A DNA stretch of 64,000 nucleotides from Chloroflexota bacterium (lineage in GTDB: Bacteria > Chloroflexota > UBA6077 > FW602-bin22 > CADDYW01): the NCBI GenBank assembly GCA_902810745.1, contig CADDYW010000002.1, positions 1-64,000 on the forward strand, read 5' to 3'. The stretch's first letter is position 1, and each line of letters begins with the position of its first letter. The notes beneath the pieces are model-generated. The model was not told the origin of the DNA and did no database searches. It worked only from the letters and a program-made list of their open reading frames with translations. The translations under genes were made by a program, and so were the position numbers. Shown here in pieces: positions 9,305 through 19,100 of this stretch.

Positions 9305-10624
9305 CTAGCGCCGCGACGCGATGGGTGCGGCGGCAAGGACCCGATAGCGCGCAATCGGGTCGTTCGTGGGGCTGGGCGTGAGGCCGAGCAGATCGCAGAC
9401 CTCGAGATCGTGGCGTAGCCGAAGGGCCGCGAGGTCGCGATCGGTCGCCCCGGCTCGTCGGGCTCGATCCTCCTCGAGCACGCGCCGGCGCACCTCGTGG
9501 ACCGCGAAGGTATCGCGTAGCATCTGTGGACTGATGGGTCCGCGCTTGTGAATGCCCGCGCGCTGACCGCAGGTCTCGACGATGGTATTGACGGCTCGAA
9601 CCGAGATCGGGAAAATGCGTTCGCCAGCGCCCGTTTGGATCTGTCGCCGTAGCTCGATGGCCAGGCGGTGCGATAACGGTAGGGTTCGCGTGCGAACGCG
9701 GCGTGCCTGATTGGTCGCGCGTACGGTGAGGTACCCGCGCTCGGGCGCCGCTGGATCGATGTAGACGTCGGCCGGGTGGAGTGCGAGGACCTCGTCGCGC
9801 TTGAGGCCAGTTTCGAGAAGCGTAAGAACCAGAGCGCGCCACAGTGGACGCTCGGCGGCGGCAACGAGCCGAGACGCTTCGTCGGTTTCGAGAAACTCCG
9901 GTAGATGGGGCTGCGAGCTCGGGTAGACGAGCATCTCGGCCGGGTCGTCATCGCGGATTCCCGTGTTTCTCAGGTAGGAGAAGAATGCCTTGACCGAGGC
10001 GACCTTTCGGCGGAGCGACCGCGGGTCGTTCTGCCTCTCGTGGCGGAGCCAGTTCGCGAAACGTCGAAGGTCGTCGAGGGAGATCTCCGTGGCCGGGCGA
10101 TCACCCAGGTGGCGAACGAGCAGGTTGAGGTCGACGCGGGTCGTCTGGATCGTATGGGGCGAGCGATCGATCGCCGTCGCGAACTCGAGGAAGCGGGGAA
10201 TGAGCTCGGAAATGCGCGGTGAAGCACCGGCCCCCGCCGGTATCGATTCGGTTCTCGCTGCACTCGCGCCCGCGCTGGCCCCATCGCTTTCCTGGACGGG
10301 CGGCGAAACGAGGCCCATGCGAGAGGACGGCTCAGGATCCGTGGGGGGGGTCGGTGCGTCCGGTGCAGGCGGACGCGGGCCGGCATCCTCGTTCCCCGCC
10401 GTGTCCGGCGTATCCGCGCTCTGGTCGGGGCTGAAATGTCGGGCCCGGGAGCGACTACGTGGTCGTGTCGGTGGTGGCGGCGTGGAAGTCTCGGGTGGCT
10501 CGTCGCGATCCTGGCTGGACGTGACCGTGGGCTCGGGCCGAGACCCGTCAGGTACCACGGGCTCGCCCCAGAGAGGGAGCACGAGCTGCTGCGCGGATTC
10601 ATCCCGATCCGAGCGACGTCTCAT
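9305..10624 (-). CDS. Divergent tyrosine recombinase / XerD-like integrase
   Basis: 439 residues. Residues ~1-125 are low-complexity (Pro, Arg, Ser). Then follow a SAM-like N-terminal domain with HTIQTTRVDLNLLVRHLGDR and a phage-integrase catalytic domain. The usual active-site pattern is altered: the first Arg region reads GLKRDEV, the HxxR box reads PQMLRDTF (His to Gln), the next His/Trp position is Asp or shifted, while the C-terminal Tyr (IARYRV) is present. ATG at 10624 has GGAG upstream. No phage genes or obvious att repeats lie nearby. It may be a domesticated or impaired recombinase. Confidence 0.75.
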   Translation of the reverse strand: MRRRSDRDESAQQLVLPLWGEPVVPDGSRPEPTVTSSQDRDEPPETSTPPPPTRPRSRSRARHFSPDQSADTPDTAGNEDAGPRPPAPDAPTPPTDPEPSSRMGLVSPPVQESDGASAGASAARTESIPAGAGASPRISELIPRFLEFATAIDRSPHTIQTTRVDLNLLVRHLGDRPATEISLDDLRRFANWLRHERQNDPRSLRRKVASVKAFFSYLRNTGIRDDDPAEMLVYPSSQPHLPEFLETDEASRLVAAAERPLWRALVLTLLETGLKRDEVLALHPADVYIDPAAPERGYLTVRATNQARRVRTRTLPLSHRLAIELRRQIQTGAGERIFPISVRAVNTIVETCGQRAGIHKRGPISPQMLRDTFAVHEVRRRVLEEDRARRAGATDRDLAALRLRHDLEVCDLLGLTPSPTNDPIARYRVLAAAPIASRR

Positions 10625-11025
10625 ACCGCTATCTCCACGGCATCACGGTCCGATGAGTGACGGCCACGTCGGGACCGCTGCAATCGCGACCGAGCCTCGC
10701 GTGACCAGGGCCTCTTGGCTTCCTCGTCTGCCCCATCATCCGCGTTTTGTCCTGTACTGTCAACTCATCGGGTTCAGGGTCCAGATCGGGTTATCGAACC
10801 GGAATGGGTTCGAGCCACCCAGCCCGTACCCGGACGTGGTGCAATCTGCCCGCGGAGGGACCGTCCGGGGGCGATACGTCTCCTGCCAGGTCAGGGTGTC
10901 GCCACGGTGCCGATCGTGCCCGGTCGCCTGTTATTGGACGCCCTCTAATTGCATTCCAAGGGAACCGCCTCCCCGGCTTCGTTACAATGGGGAAGGCGAG
11001 ATCAGCGCGGGTAGGAGGGATAGAC
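10625..11025. other. Intergenic stretch beside the recombinase gene
   Basis: Four hundred bases between the divergently oriented recombinase and a small plus-strand gene. I see no supported gene. A tRNA-like T-arm string near 10807-10821 does not extend into a cloverleaf. A TACAAT at 10983-10988 is a weak -10 candidate for the small gene but lacks a good -35. An attachment site could lie here, but no direct repeat is visible. Confidence 0.4.
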
Positions 11026-11316
11026 GTGGGGCAGACGGCTGATAGCCTGGATCTGCACGTGTTGCTGGAAGGACAGGACCGAATCGAGGGATACCTGACG
11101 ACCGACTACCTCGCTGCACTCTGGGATGAACGGCGACAGCAGGCCGACCACTATCGCCGCGAGAATCCCTACGACCTCAAGGGGATCGATCTCCACCAGC
11201 ACCGGGCGAAGGCAGTCCTTCAGGCCTACCGATTCCTGTCGGCGCTCGAGCAGCAGCTTGGTTTGCGTCTGGCCATTCCGGTCGTCGGCGAGCGCCAGGG
11301 ATCGCCAGATCGGTAA
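11026..11316 (+). CDS. Uncharacterised 96-residue protein
   Basis: The GTG at 11026 is selected because GGAGGG lies six bases upstream. The product is soluble and helical, with charged segments (TDYLAALWDERRQQADHYRREN) and no recognised motif. A longer frame open to the left lacks ribosome-site support. It sits between the recombinase and an APC permease. Function unknown. Confidence 0.55.
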   Translation: MGQTADSLDLHVLLEGQDRIEGYLTTDYLAALWDERRQQADHYRRENPYDLKGIDLHQHRAKAVLQAYRFLSALEQQLGLRLAIPVVGERQGSPDR

Positions 11317-11405
11317 TCTCCGTCCGGCCCGCCAGTACGCTCGCTGGCCGATTCGTCACCCGATCTTCCCGGGCGCGTGGAGAGCAGACGAGTCACCGAG
11401 TACCC

Positions 11406-12752
11406 TCAGCTTCCAGGCTCATGTCGCTCACGTGAGCGTCGGCGTAGCAGCTTGTCTACGAACGTCGTGAGCACCGCCACGGCGAGAAGCGAGATCCCCA
11501 GCGCCACTTCGAGCAGGGGAATCTGGGTCGCGATAAGAATCGATGCGACGAGAGCGACGATCGGGATGATCGAGCTCGCGGGCAGCTTCAGCGCCCGATC
11601 CGGATGGCGAACGAGCAAAATCCGGGCGGAAAGGGCGGTGGCCGTGTAGACGAGCGCCAGGAAGAACACGGCGCTCTGAATCAGATGGATCAGACCGAGC
11701 GCGAGCGATGCGACCAGCGTCGTCGCACCCTGGACCAGCAAAGCGTAGTCTCGCGTTCCAAATCGAGGGCTCCGGTGTGCCAGGATCAAGGGAAAGACGT
11801 TGTCCTCGGCCAGTGCCCCGGCAAGCTCGGCCGTGCCCAGGGTTGTCGCCTGATGCACGCCGCTGATCGAGAGGACCGCTCCGAGCGTCATCAGTGCGAT
11901 GCCAACCGTGGCGGGAATCCCGAACGCGTCGAGTGCTGACGCCATCGCGAGGGCCAGCGGCGCTTGAGATCGACCGATCTCCTGCCAGGAGACCGCGACG
12001 AACACCGCGAGATTCGTCAGAAGGTAGAAGGCGAGTGCGATCAGCATCCCCACGATCAGACCACGGGGCATGACCACGCGAGCATTGGCGACCGCGCTGG
12101 CCGGTAGCGACCCGACCTCGAAACCCGCGTACGCCCAGAACACCACCACGAACGCACGCGGGAATCCACTCCATCCAAGCGGCGCGAAGGGGATGAGATG
12201 TTCTCCGACGATCGTCGGATGAGTTGCAACGAGGACCGCGGTTGCGCCCACCAGCAGCGCGAGTGGAATCAGCTTTGCCCCGGTCAAGAGATCGTCCACC
12301 ACGGCCGCTTGGCGAACGCCGACCAGGTTACTCAGCGTGAAGCCGGCGACAAAGACGACCTTGAAGAGTACCGTCTCGACCAGGCCAAGGCCAAGAGCTT
12401 CGGTCACATAGTGCGCGGCGGCGACCGGAAAGACGGCAAGCGCTGACCATTCGGCCAGATAGAGCGCCCAGCCCACGACGAGCGCAGCGGTGCCACCCAG
12501 GGCCGATCTCGTGTAGGTATACGGGCCGCCTGGTGCTGGCTCGATCGCGGCGCATTGAGCAAAGCAGAGGGCGATGAGGCCGGCGACGATGCCCGCCAGA
12601 ACCCAGACCAGGAGAAGCGCTGGCCCCATGAGAGCAGCGCCGATCCCTGCCACGACGTAGATGTCGGCTCCGATGATCGCACCGACGACAAGGCTGACGA
12701 AATCGAGAAAGGAGATGCTTCGCTGGAATCGGGGTCGGCTGGACGTCAACAC
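11406..12752 (-). CDS. APC-family amino acid permease
   Basis: About 448 residues with roughly twelve hydrophobic segments. The first segment carries VGAIIGADIYVV, matching the APC-family glycine-rich helix 1, and the conserved region APGGPYTYTRSALGG follows helix 2. It is a membrane transporter of amino acids or polyamines; the substrate is not predictable. Start is uncertain: GTG at 12752 gives the full first helix but has only a weak ribosome site. It is divergent from the Nramp-type gene. Confidence 0.82.
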   Translation of the reverse strand: MLTSSRPRFQRSISFLDFVSLVVGAIIGADIYVVAGIGAALMGPALLLVWVLAGIVAGLIALCFAQCAAIEPAPGGPYTYTRSALGGTAALVVGWALYLAEWSALAVFPVAAAHYVTEALGLGLVETVLFKVVFVAGFTLSNLVGVRQAAVVDDLLTGAKLIPLALLVGATAVLVATHPTIVGEHLIPFAPLGWSGFPRAFVVVFWAYAGFEVGSLPASAVANARVVMPRGLIVGMLIALAFYLLTNLAVFVAVSWQEIGRSQAPLALAMASALDAFGIPATVGIALMTLGAVLSISGVHQATTLGTAELAGALAEDNVFPLILAHRSPRFGTRDYALLVQGATTLVASLALGLIHLIQSAVFFLALVYTATALSARILLVRHPDRALKLPASSIIPIVALVASILIATQIPLLEVALGISLLAVAVLTTFVDKLLRRRSRERHEPGS

Positions 12753-12841
12753 GCTGGTTGGCTGCGCGCAATTTCTCTGCCAGCAGAAAAGATGGGCACG
12801 CGGCTTGCGAGAAGAGGAGCTTCCAGCGTGGAGGGGGCATT

Positions 12842-14137
12842 ATGTGGACGAGGGGCCGTCGCAGCCAGCCCTCTCACCGATCCGATCGCGAGCCGTCGAC
12901 GTCGTCGCAAAGCCCCGCTGGCTGGTCCCTGGTCACCTATGCCAAGGCGATTGGGCCAGGTGTGATGGCTGGGCTTGCCGACAACGATCCGGCTGGCGTC
13001 GCAACCTATGCGATTGCCGGGGCAGTGGCCGGATACCAGCAGCTCTGGCTGATTGTGCTGGCGACGTTCATGGTTCAGGCGGTCCAGGTTACCTCCGCGA
13101 GGCTGGGAAGTATTACCCAGCAAGGGATCCTTCCCATCGTCCGCCGAAGATACGGCTGGCAGATCGCGGCCGTCGCGGCCCTGGTAGGAATCATCGCCAA
13201 CGAGGCGACCCTCATCGCCGACGTCGCGGCGCTGGGTGCCTCTCTCGAGCTACTGCTCGGAATCTCCTGGCGATGGTTTGTCCTCCCCTCCACGCTGCTG
13301 CTCCTCGTCGTCACCGTGTTCGCGAATTTCCGCTGGCTCCGAAATATCTTCCTCGTCGTTGGGCTGCTCCTGCTTGCCTACGTCGTCACCGCGTTTCTCG
13401 TTCGCCCCGACTGGGGCGAAGTTCTTCGCGGCACGTTTATCCCCTCGCTGCCGCGCAATACGCTGGAAGCAGAAGCAGCCGTTGCTCTCCTGGGAACGAC
13501 CGTCAGCCCGTATCTCCTCTTCTGGGAAGCCGAGGGCGAACGGGAGGCACATCGAACGCGGCAGCAGTTCGGCCTGGCCGAGATCGATATTACCCTGGGA
13601 TACATCGGTTCAAATCTCGTGTCGTACTTCATCGTGATCACCTCTGCGGCAACGCTGTACGCGTACCACGAGACGATCCAAACCGCTGCCGATGCGGCGA
13701 ACGCGCTACGACCACTCGCCGGGGAGCTCGCGCATACGATCTTCGCGGTTGGATTGCTCGGGGCTGGCCTGCTTGCCGTCCCGATGTTTGCCATCTCCAT
13801 CGGCTATATCTTTGCTGAGACGTTCGACTGGCCGTCGGGCCTCTCGAAGTCTCCCGCCGAGGCACCGTGTTTCTACGGGGTTCTTGCGATTGCCCTGCTT
13901 TCGGGAGGGATGGGAGCAGTGCTTGGCCTGGATCCGATCGCTGCCCTGTTTGCATCACAGATCCTGGACGGTCTGCTGATGCCGGTGCTGATCGTCATCC
14001 TTGCCCTTCTTGCCAACGACGAGAGGGTGATGGGGCCAGATGGGAGCACATTCTATTACAATGCCTGGCTGGTGATCGCCTTCGTGGTCATGGCCGGGGC
14101 GGCGCTCTTGCTGATCGGGTCTCTGCTTCAGACCTGA
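12842..14137 (+). CDS. Nramp-type divalent metal transporter
   Basis: 431 residues. The first membrane helix contains GPGVMAGLADNDPAGVATY, matching the Nramp helix-1 metal-binding region, where DPGN is here DNDPAG, as in NRAMP-related proteins. About eleven hydrophobic segments follow. The usual helix-6 methionine motif is not obvious, so the substrate (manganese, iron, magnesium or other) is unclear. ATG at 12842 has GGAGGGGG four bases upstream, excluding an earlier in-frame start. Confidence 0.82.
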   Translation: MWTRGRRSQPSHRSDREPSTSSQSPAGWSLVTYAKAIGPGVMAGLADNDPAGVATYAIAGAVAGYQQLWLIVLATFMVQAVQVTSARLGSITQQGILPIVRRRYGWQIAAVAALVGIIANEATLIADVAALGASLELLLGISWRWFVLPSTLLLLVVTVFANFRWLRNIFLVVGLLLLAYVVTAFLVRPDWGEVLRGTFIPSLPRNTLEAEAAVALLGTTVSPYLLFWEAEGEREAHRTRQQFGLAEIDITLGYIGSNLVSYFIVITSAATLYAYHETIQTAADAANALRPLAGELAHTIFAVGLLGAGLLAVPMFAISIGYIFAETFDWPSGLSKSPAEAPCFYGVLAIALLSGGMGAVLGLDPIAALFASQILDGLLMPVLIVILALLANDERVMGPDGSTFYYNAWLVIAFVVMAGAALLLIGSLLQT

Positions 14138-14155
14138 CGTGCCACGAAGGCAGCG

Positions 14156-15016
14156 TCAGGAGCGGTTCGGACGACTGGGCCGCCAGCCCCGCCGAATCTG
14201 GTATTCGAACTTAGACGCGAACGCGTCGAGGAAGGTTGTTTCGGAGAAAGTCACAAGCCGAACACGGTGGGCACTGTTGCGGATCTCGACAGTGTCGCCC
14301 ACGTCGAGTGACGTGGTCTCAGTCCCGTCGAGCCAGAGGATTCCCTCGGTCCCGCGTGCAACGACCAGATCGATGTGCGCATTCAGCGGCGCAACAAGCG
14401 ATACCTTCAGCGGCGAATGACAGCAGATTGGCGTTACCGCGAGCGCCTGGAGTCCATCGAGCAGAATCGGGCCATTTGCCGCCATGTTGTACGCGGAGCT
14501 ACCAAGTGCCGTGGCTACGATCAAGCCGTCGCCCGGATACACGTTCAGGAACTTGCCATTCAGGTAGAGCTCGATGTGAACCATCGGGCCACGGCTACGG
14601 ATCACGACGTCATTCATGAACCAGCCGAGCGACAGACGCTCGGTCGTGCCGACGCGATGGAGGGCAACGTCGATCGCTGCCTCGTCACGAACGATACAGT
14701 CACCAGCCAGGACGCGGTCGAGGGCGCGCCGCCACTCGGACTGCTCGACGACCGCCAGGAAGCCGACCTGTCCGAAATTGATGCCGAGGATGGGCATGCC
14801 GGGGTAGCCACGCGCTGCTCGCAGGATCGATCCGTCACCGCCAAGGACCAGCAGTAGGTCGGCTGTTGCGCCGTGCTTGAGCGCGACTTCGTCGAGCACG
14901 GTGATGCCGTGCTCGCCAAGGTAACGCGATACCTCAGCCGCCGTGGACACGGTCAGCACTTTTCCACCGTCGGGAATGATGCCAACGGTACGCACCTGGG
15001 TCAGTCCAAGGCTCAC
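14156..15016 (-). CDS. nadK: NAD kinase
   Basis: 286 residues from a GTG at 15016 preceded by GGAGG. It shows the ATP-NAD kinase motifs: GGDGSILRAARG (GGDG loop), GINFGQVGFLA, NDVVI, and PGDGLIVATALGSSAYN. It phosphorylates NAD to NADP using ATP or polyphosphate in the cytoplasm. The open frame extends 109 codons further upstream, but that extension is Arg/Pro/Ser-rich and lacks a ribosome site. Convergent with the Nramp gene. Confidence 0.88.
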   Translation of the reverse strand: MSLGLTQVRTVGIIPDGGKVLTVSTAAEVSRYLGEHGITVLDEVALKHGATADLLLVLGGDGSILRAARGYPGMPILGINFGQVGFLAVVEQSEWRRALDRVLAGDCIVRDEAAIDVALHRVGTTERLSLGWFMNDVVIRSRGPMVHIELYLNGKFLNVYPGDGLIVATALGSSAYNMAANGPILLDGLQALAVTPICCHSPLKVSLVAPLNAHIDLVVARGTEGILWLDGTETTSLDVGDTVEIRNSAHRVRLVTFSETTFLDAFASKFEYQIRRGWRPSRPNRS

Positions 15017-15423
15017 GGGAACACTGCCTCCGAGGGGATACGCCTTGTGCGCCCTGCTCCAAGCGCAGGCCGCATAAGATTCTACGCCGCCTAGAAGGAA
15101 CCAGCAAGACGACGGGGTCGGCACGTGGTCGTCGAAGCATGGCCGAGCCGTGGATCTGGCAGCCCGGGGGTCGGATCGTCCGCGACGCTGTCCCGTCTGG
15201 TGCCTCCTCTGGTGCGCCATCACGCGCGTCACGGCCAGCGCCACGGGCGCAGGCCGGTTCCCAGTCGACGACCCGGCGTCGAAGCCACACGTCTCGCGGC
15301 ACCGCACGATCGATCGAGGCGCACGGGCAGGTCTCATCGGCACCCCGGGTGAACCGCGAGGTCAGTTCCAGATAAAATAAGGTGTGTCTCGACGTGGATG
15401 GTGAGCGGAACGGAGTGACGGCG
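15017..15423. other. Divergent intergenic region between NAD kinase and FmdE-like gene
   Basis: About 400 bases of GC-rich sequence with no supported gene on either strand. A TAAAAT at 15373-15378 could be a -10 for the FmdE-like gene but lacks a convincing -35. No hairpin terminator or clear dyad seen. Confidence 0.4.
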
Positions 15424-16092
15424 ATGCCGACAGTAGACGATCTCTTGCGGGCGAGTGCTGCATTGCATCAGCACCTCTGCCCCAAGCAGGTTCTGGGCGT
15501 CCGAATGGGGCTTCTAGCAGCGGATCTGCTGGGGCTGTCGCTGCCGCGGGCGGACAAGCGCGTTTTGACGATCGTCGAGACCGATGGCTGCTTTGCCGAC
15601 GGAGTTTCTGCCTCCACCGGATGCTCGGTTGGCCATCGCACGCTGCGAGTGATCGACTACGGGAAGGTCGCGGCGACCTTCGTCGACGTGGAGACCGGTC
15701 AGGCGGTTCGAATCGCTCCCCACCCAGAGGCTCGTCAGCGCGCCTCGCACTATGCCCAGGGGGCGCGTGGACACTGGCAGGCTTATCTGGAAGGGTACCA
15801 GCGTATGCCTTTCGATCAGTTGTTTTCCTGGCGGGAGGTCTTTCTGGTCGAGGACGTGCGCGCGATCATCAGCACCGCCGCGGCACGAGCAATCTGCACG
15901 TGTTGTGGGGAGGAGATCATCAACGAGCGTGAGGTGATTCGTAACGGGCGCGCTCTCTGCCGCGCCTGTGCGGAGGGAGCCTACTATCGCGAGACCGAGC
16001 GAGAGGCACTGGCAGTTCGACAACTCGTGCAGCGGTCGAAGCGACGGCCGGGCAGGCAAGACGGCACCCTGAAGGATTCGTTTGGCGAGTGA
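15424..16092 (+). CDS. FmdE-family protein with C-terminal zinc finger
   Basis: 222 residues from ATG 15424, with GGAG eight bases upstream. Residues ~10-150 resemble the FmdE domain (tungsten formylmethanofuran dehydrogenase subunit E): HLCPKQVLGVRMG, then DGCFADGVSASTGCSVGHRTLRV. The C-terminus has a four-cysteine finger (CTCCGEE and CRAC). In non-methanogens FmdE-like genes neighbour molybdenum or tungsten formate dehydrogenases and are thought to help cofactor insertion or maturation; that role is inference. It lies ~100 nt upstream of the formate dehydrogenase catalytic gene on the same strand. Confidence 0.85.
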   Translation: MPTVDDLLRASAALHQHLCPKQVLGVRMGLLAADLLGLSLPRADKRVLTIVETDGCFADGVSASTGCSVGHRTLRVIDYGKVAATFVDVETGQAVRIAPHPEARQRASHYAQGARGHWQAYLEGYQRMPFDQLFSWREVFLVEDVRAIISTAAARAICTCCGEEIINEREVIRNGRALCRACAEGAYYRETEREALAVRQLVQRSKRRPGRQDGTLKDSFGE

Positions 16093-16120
16093 CCACGTCG
16101 GAAAGTGCTCAGATTCCTTG

Positions 16121-16148
16121 TTGACGTGCACGGATCACTTGTGATAGT
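16121..16148 (+). promoter_or_regulatory. Candidate promoter with operator dyad for formate dehydrogenase cluster
   Basis: TTGACG at 16121-16126 and GATAGT at 16143-16148 with a 16-nt spacer resemble sigma-70 hexamers. A perfect dyad ATCAC-TT-GTGAT (16134-16145) overlaps the spacer and the -10, suitable for a CRP/FNR-type or other dimeric repressor. The region immediately precedes the ATG at 16196 by ~45 nt. Confidence 0.4.
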
Positions 16149-16195
16149 GTCACCCGCACAGAACAGTCGGGAGACTAACCGCACAGGGGGATGGT

Positions 16196-19100
16196 ATGGC
16201 AACTCTCACGCGGCGCGATCTTCTCAAGGTCGGCGCGGTCGGTGCCGCGTCGCTCACGGTTTCAGCCCTCGGGTTCGACCTCGCACAGGCCGTGGAGGTG
16301 AAGCAGCAGCTCCGTATCGCCGGGGCGACCGAGACGCATTCAGTCTGCCCCTACTGTGCGGTTGGCTGCTCGTTGATCGCGTACACGCGCAAGGCGGCGA
16401 ACGGTTCCGTCGAGCTATTACAGATCGAAGGCGATCCGGACAGCCCCATCAATGAGGGACGGCTCTGCCCCAAAGGAGCCACCTCCTTGCAGCTGGCGAC
16501 CTCGTCGCGCCGGGTCGAGACACCACTGTACCGAGCGCCGGGGGCCAAAACCTGGCAGACGGCGACCTGGGATGATGTCCTGGATCGGCTCGCACGCCAC
16601 CTCAAGGATTCGCGCGATCACACCTTCGTCACGATCGACCAGAACGGTAACGTGGTCAACCGATGCGAGGGTGTCGCGTTTGCGGGCGGGGCTGCCTTCA
16701 GCAACGAAGAAGGCTACCTCTCGGCGAAGATCATCCGTGGGCTAGGAATAGTCTTCATCGAGCAACAGGCGCGTGTCTGACACGGTCCGACGGTGACCAG
16801 TTTGGCCGCCACGTTCGGACGAGGAGCAATGACCAATCACTGGCGGGATATCAAGAACTCCGACCTGATCTTGATTGTCGGAGCCAATCCCGCCGAGGCG
16901 CACCCGGTCGGCTTCCAGTGGTTCATGCGCGCGAAGCTGGATCCGGCACGCGGACCGGGCCAGGGTGGTGGCGCCAAGATTATCCACGTTGATCCGCGGT
17001 TCACTCGTACCTCCGCTGTTGCCGATCAGCACCTGCGGATTCGGACGGGAACCGATGCCGCGATGTTCGGCGGACTGATCAACTACGTCCTCCAGAACAA
17101 GCTCTATCACGACGAGTACGTACGAAACTACACCAACGCGTCTTTCATCGTGAAAGAGGGATACGCCTTCAAGGATGGTCTCTTCTCGGGTTACAATGCC
17201 GCGTCGCGGACCTATGACACGTCGACCTGGGGCTACGAGACCGACGAGAACGGCTTTGCCAAGCGGGATCCGACGCTCGAGCATCCGCGGAGTGTTTTCC
17301 AGCTGATGCGGCAGCATTACGCACGATACACGCCCGAAGTGGTCTCGAGTATCACGGGTATTCCGTCTGATCAGTTCCTCCGCTTGGCGCAACTGGTCGG
17401 GGAGATGGGCCGGCCCGACAAGGTAATGACGATTGTCTACGCCGTCGGGCTGACCCACCACACGACTGGAAGCCAGATGATTCGATCGGGAGCGGTCCTT
17501 CAGCTGCTCCTCGGAAACATCGGTCGGCCGGGTGGCGGAATGAACGCGGAACGCGGTCACGCCAACATCCAGGGTAACACCGATAACGCGATCTCCTGGG
17601 ATATTCTGCCCGGCTATCTCGCGATCCCCTCCCCGGGTGAACGTACCCTGGCCGACTACGTGAAAGACAAGGCGAGCAAGAAGCTAGATGCGCGTAGCTG
17701 GAACTTCTTCGGTACGAACTACCAGAAGTTCATGGTCAGCCTGCTCAAGACGTGGTATGGCGACGCCGCGACCAAGGAGAACGAGTTCGCCTTCAACTAT
17801 CTGCCGAAGCCGTCTGGGAACTCCTCGTGGATGAGTATCTTCGACCAGGCGCTTCGCGGAAAGATGGAAGGGCTCATCCTGAGTGGGATGACGGCCACCA
17901 GTATCGGCCCGGACAGCAATCAGGTTCTGCAGGCGCTGTCGAATCTCAAATGGCTGGTGGTCATGGACGCGTTTCCGACCACGAGCTCCGAGTTCTGGCA
18001 TGCTCCGGGCATGGATCCAGCAAAGGTCCAGACCGAGGTGTTCATGCTGCCGACGACCCACTGGATCGAGAAGGATGGGTCGTTTACCAACAGTGGGCGC
18101 TGGGTGCAGTGGAAGGACCAGGTGATCCCGCCCCAGGGCCAGGCTCGCCACGATCACTGGATCCTGGCGGATCTGTTTCTCCGGGTCCGAAAGCTATACC
18201 AGCAGGAGGGAGGCGCCTTCCCCGATCCGATCATGCACCTGACGCTCGATTATCGCGATCCAAGCAAGCCGGATCTGGACGAGCTGGCGCAGGAGATCAA
18301 CGGGAAGGACCTCACGACCGGGAAACGGCTGTCCTCCTTTGCCTTGCTCAAGGACGATGGAACGACCACCGCGGGGAACTGGGTTTATACTGGCTTCTAC
18401 CCTGAAACCGGCAATCTTGCGAAGCGCCGCGACGGCGTTCAAGATCCCCAGAAGAACGACCCCACGGGCATGGGTTTTTACCACAACTGGGCATGGAGCT
18501 GGCCGCTCAACCGACGCATCCTGTACAATCGCGCCTCGGCCGATCCCAGCGGCAAGCCGTGGGATCCGAAGCGCGCAGGAATCCAGTGGAACGGTAGCCA
18601 GTGGGTGGGAGATGTCCCCGATTATCCCCCCACGATGAATCCGTCCGATCCCGCGGCGTGGCTGCCGTTCATCATGACCGGTGAAGGTGTTGGTCGACTC
18701 TTCAGTAATAGTCTGATCGATGGCCCTCTTCCCGAGCACTACGAGCCGATAGAGTCGCCGGTGGAGAATCTGCTGCACCCGACGGTCTCGACATCGCCCG
18801 TTGCCTTCCTGTACGACCGGGCCTCGGGGCGAGCGAACCGGTTCGGGACGCCAGCCGAGTTCCCGTACGTCGCCACCACCTATCGGTTGACCGAGCACGA
18901 GCACTACGTGACCCAGCAGGTGCCTCTCCTGGTGCAGCTCCAACCGGAAGCATTTGTCGAGGTTCCGGAAGGGCTTGCTCGCGAGAAGGGAATTCAGAAT
19001 GGGGACATGGTTCGCGTCTCGTCGAAGCGGGGTTACGTGCAGGTGCGGGCACTGGTCACCAAGCGCCTCGGTCCGCTGACGGTGGCTGGAAAGCAGATCT

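Noticed and set aside
10800-10850. tRNA-like TTCGA-containing stem near the recombinase
   Set aside because: The apparent T-arm is shifted and no acceptor, D or anticodon arms can be paired around it.
16778-16780. Stop codon splitting the formate dehydrogenase gene into two fragments
   Set aside because: The frame is uninterrupted on both sides, the residue matches the Sec position of FDH-N and a SECIS-like hairpin follows, so a nonsense mutation or sequencing error is less likely.
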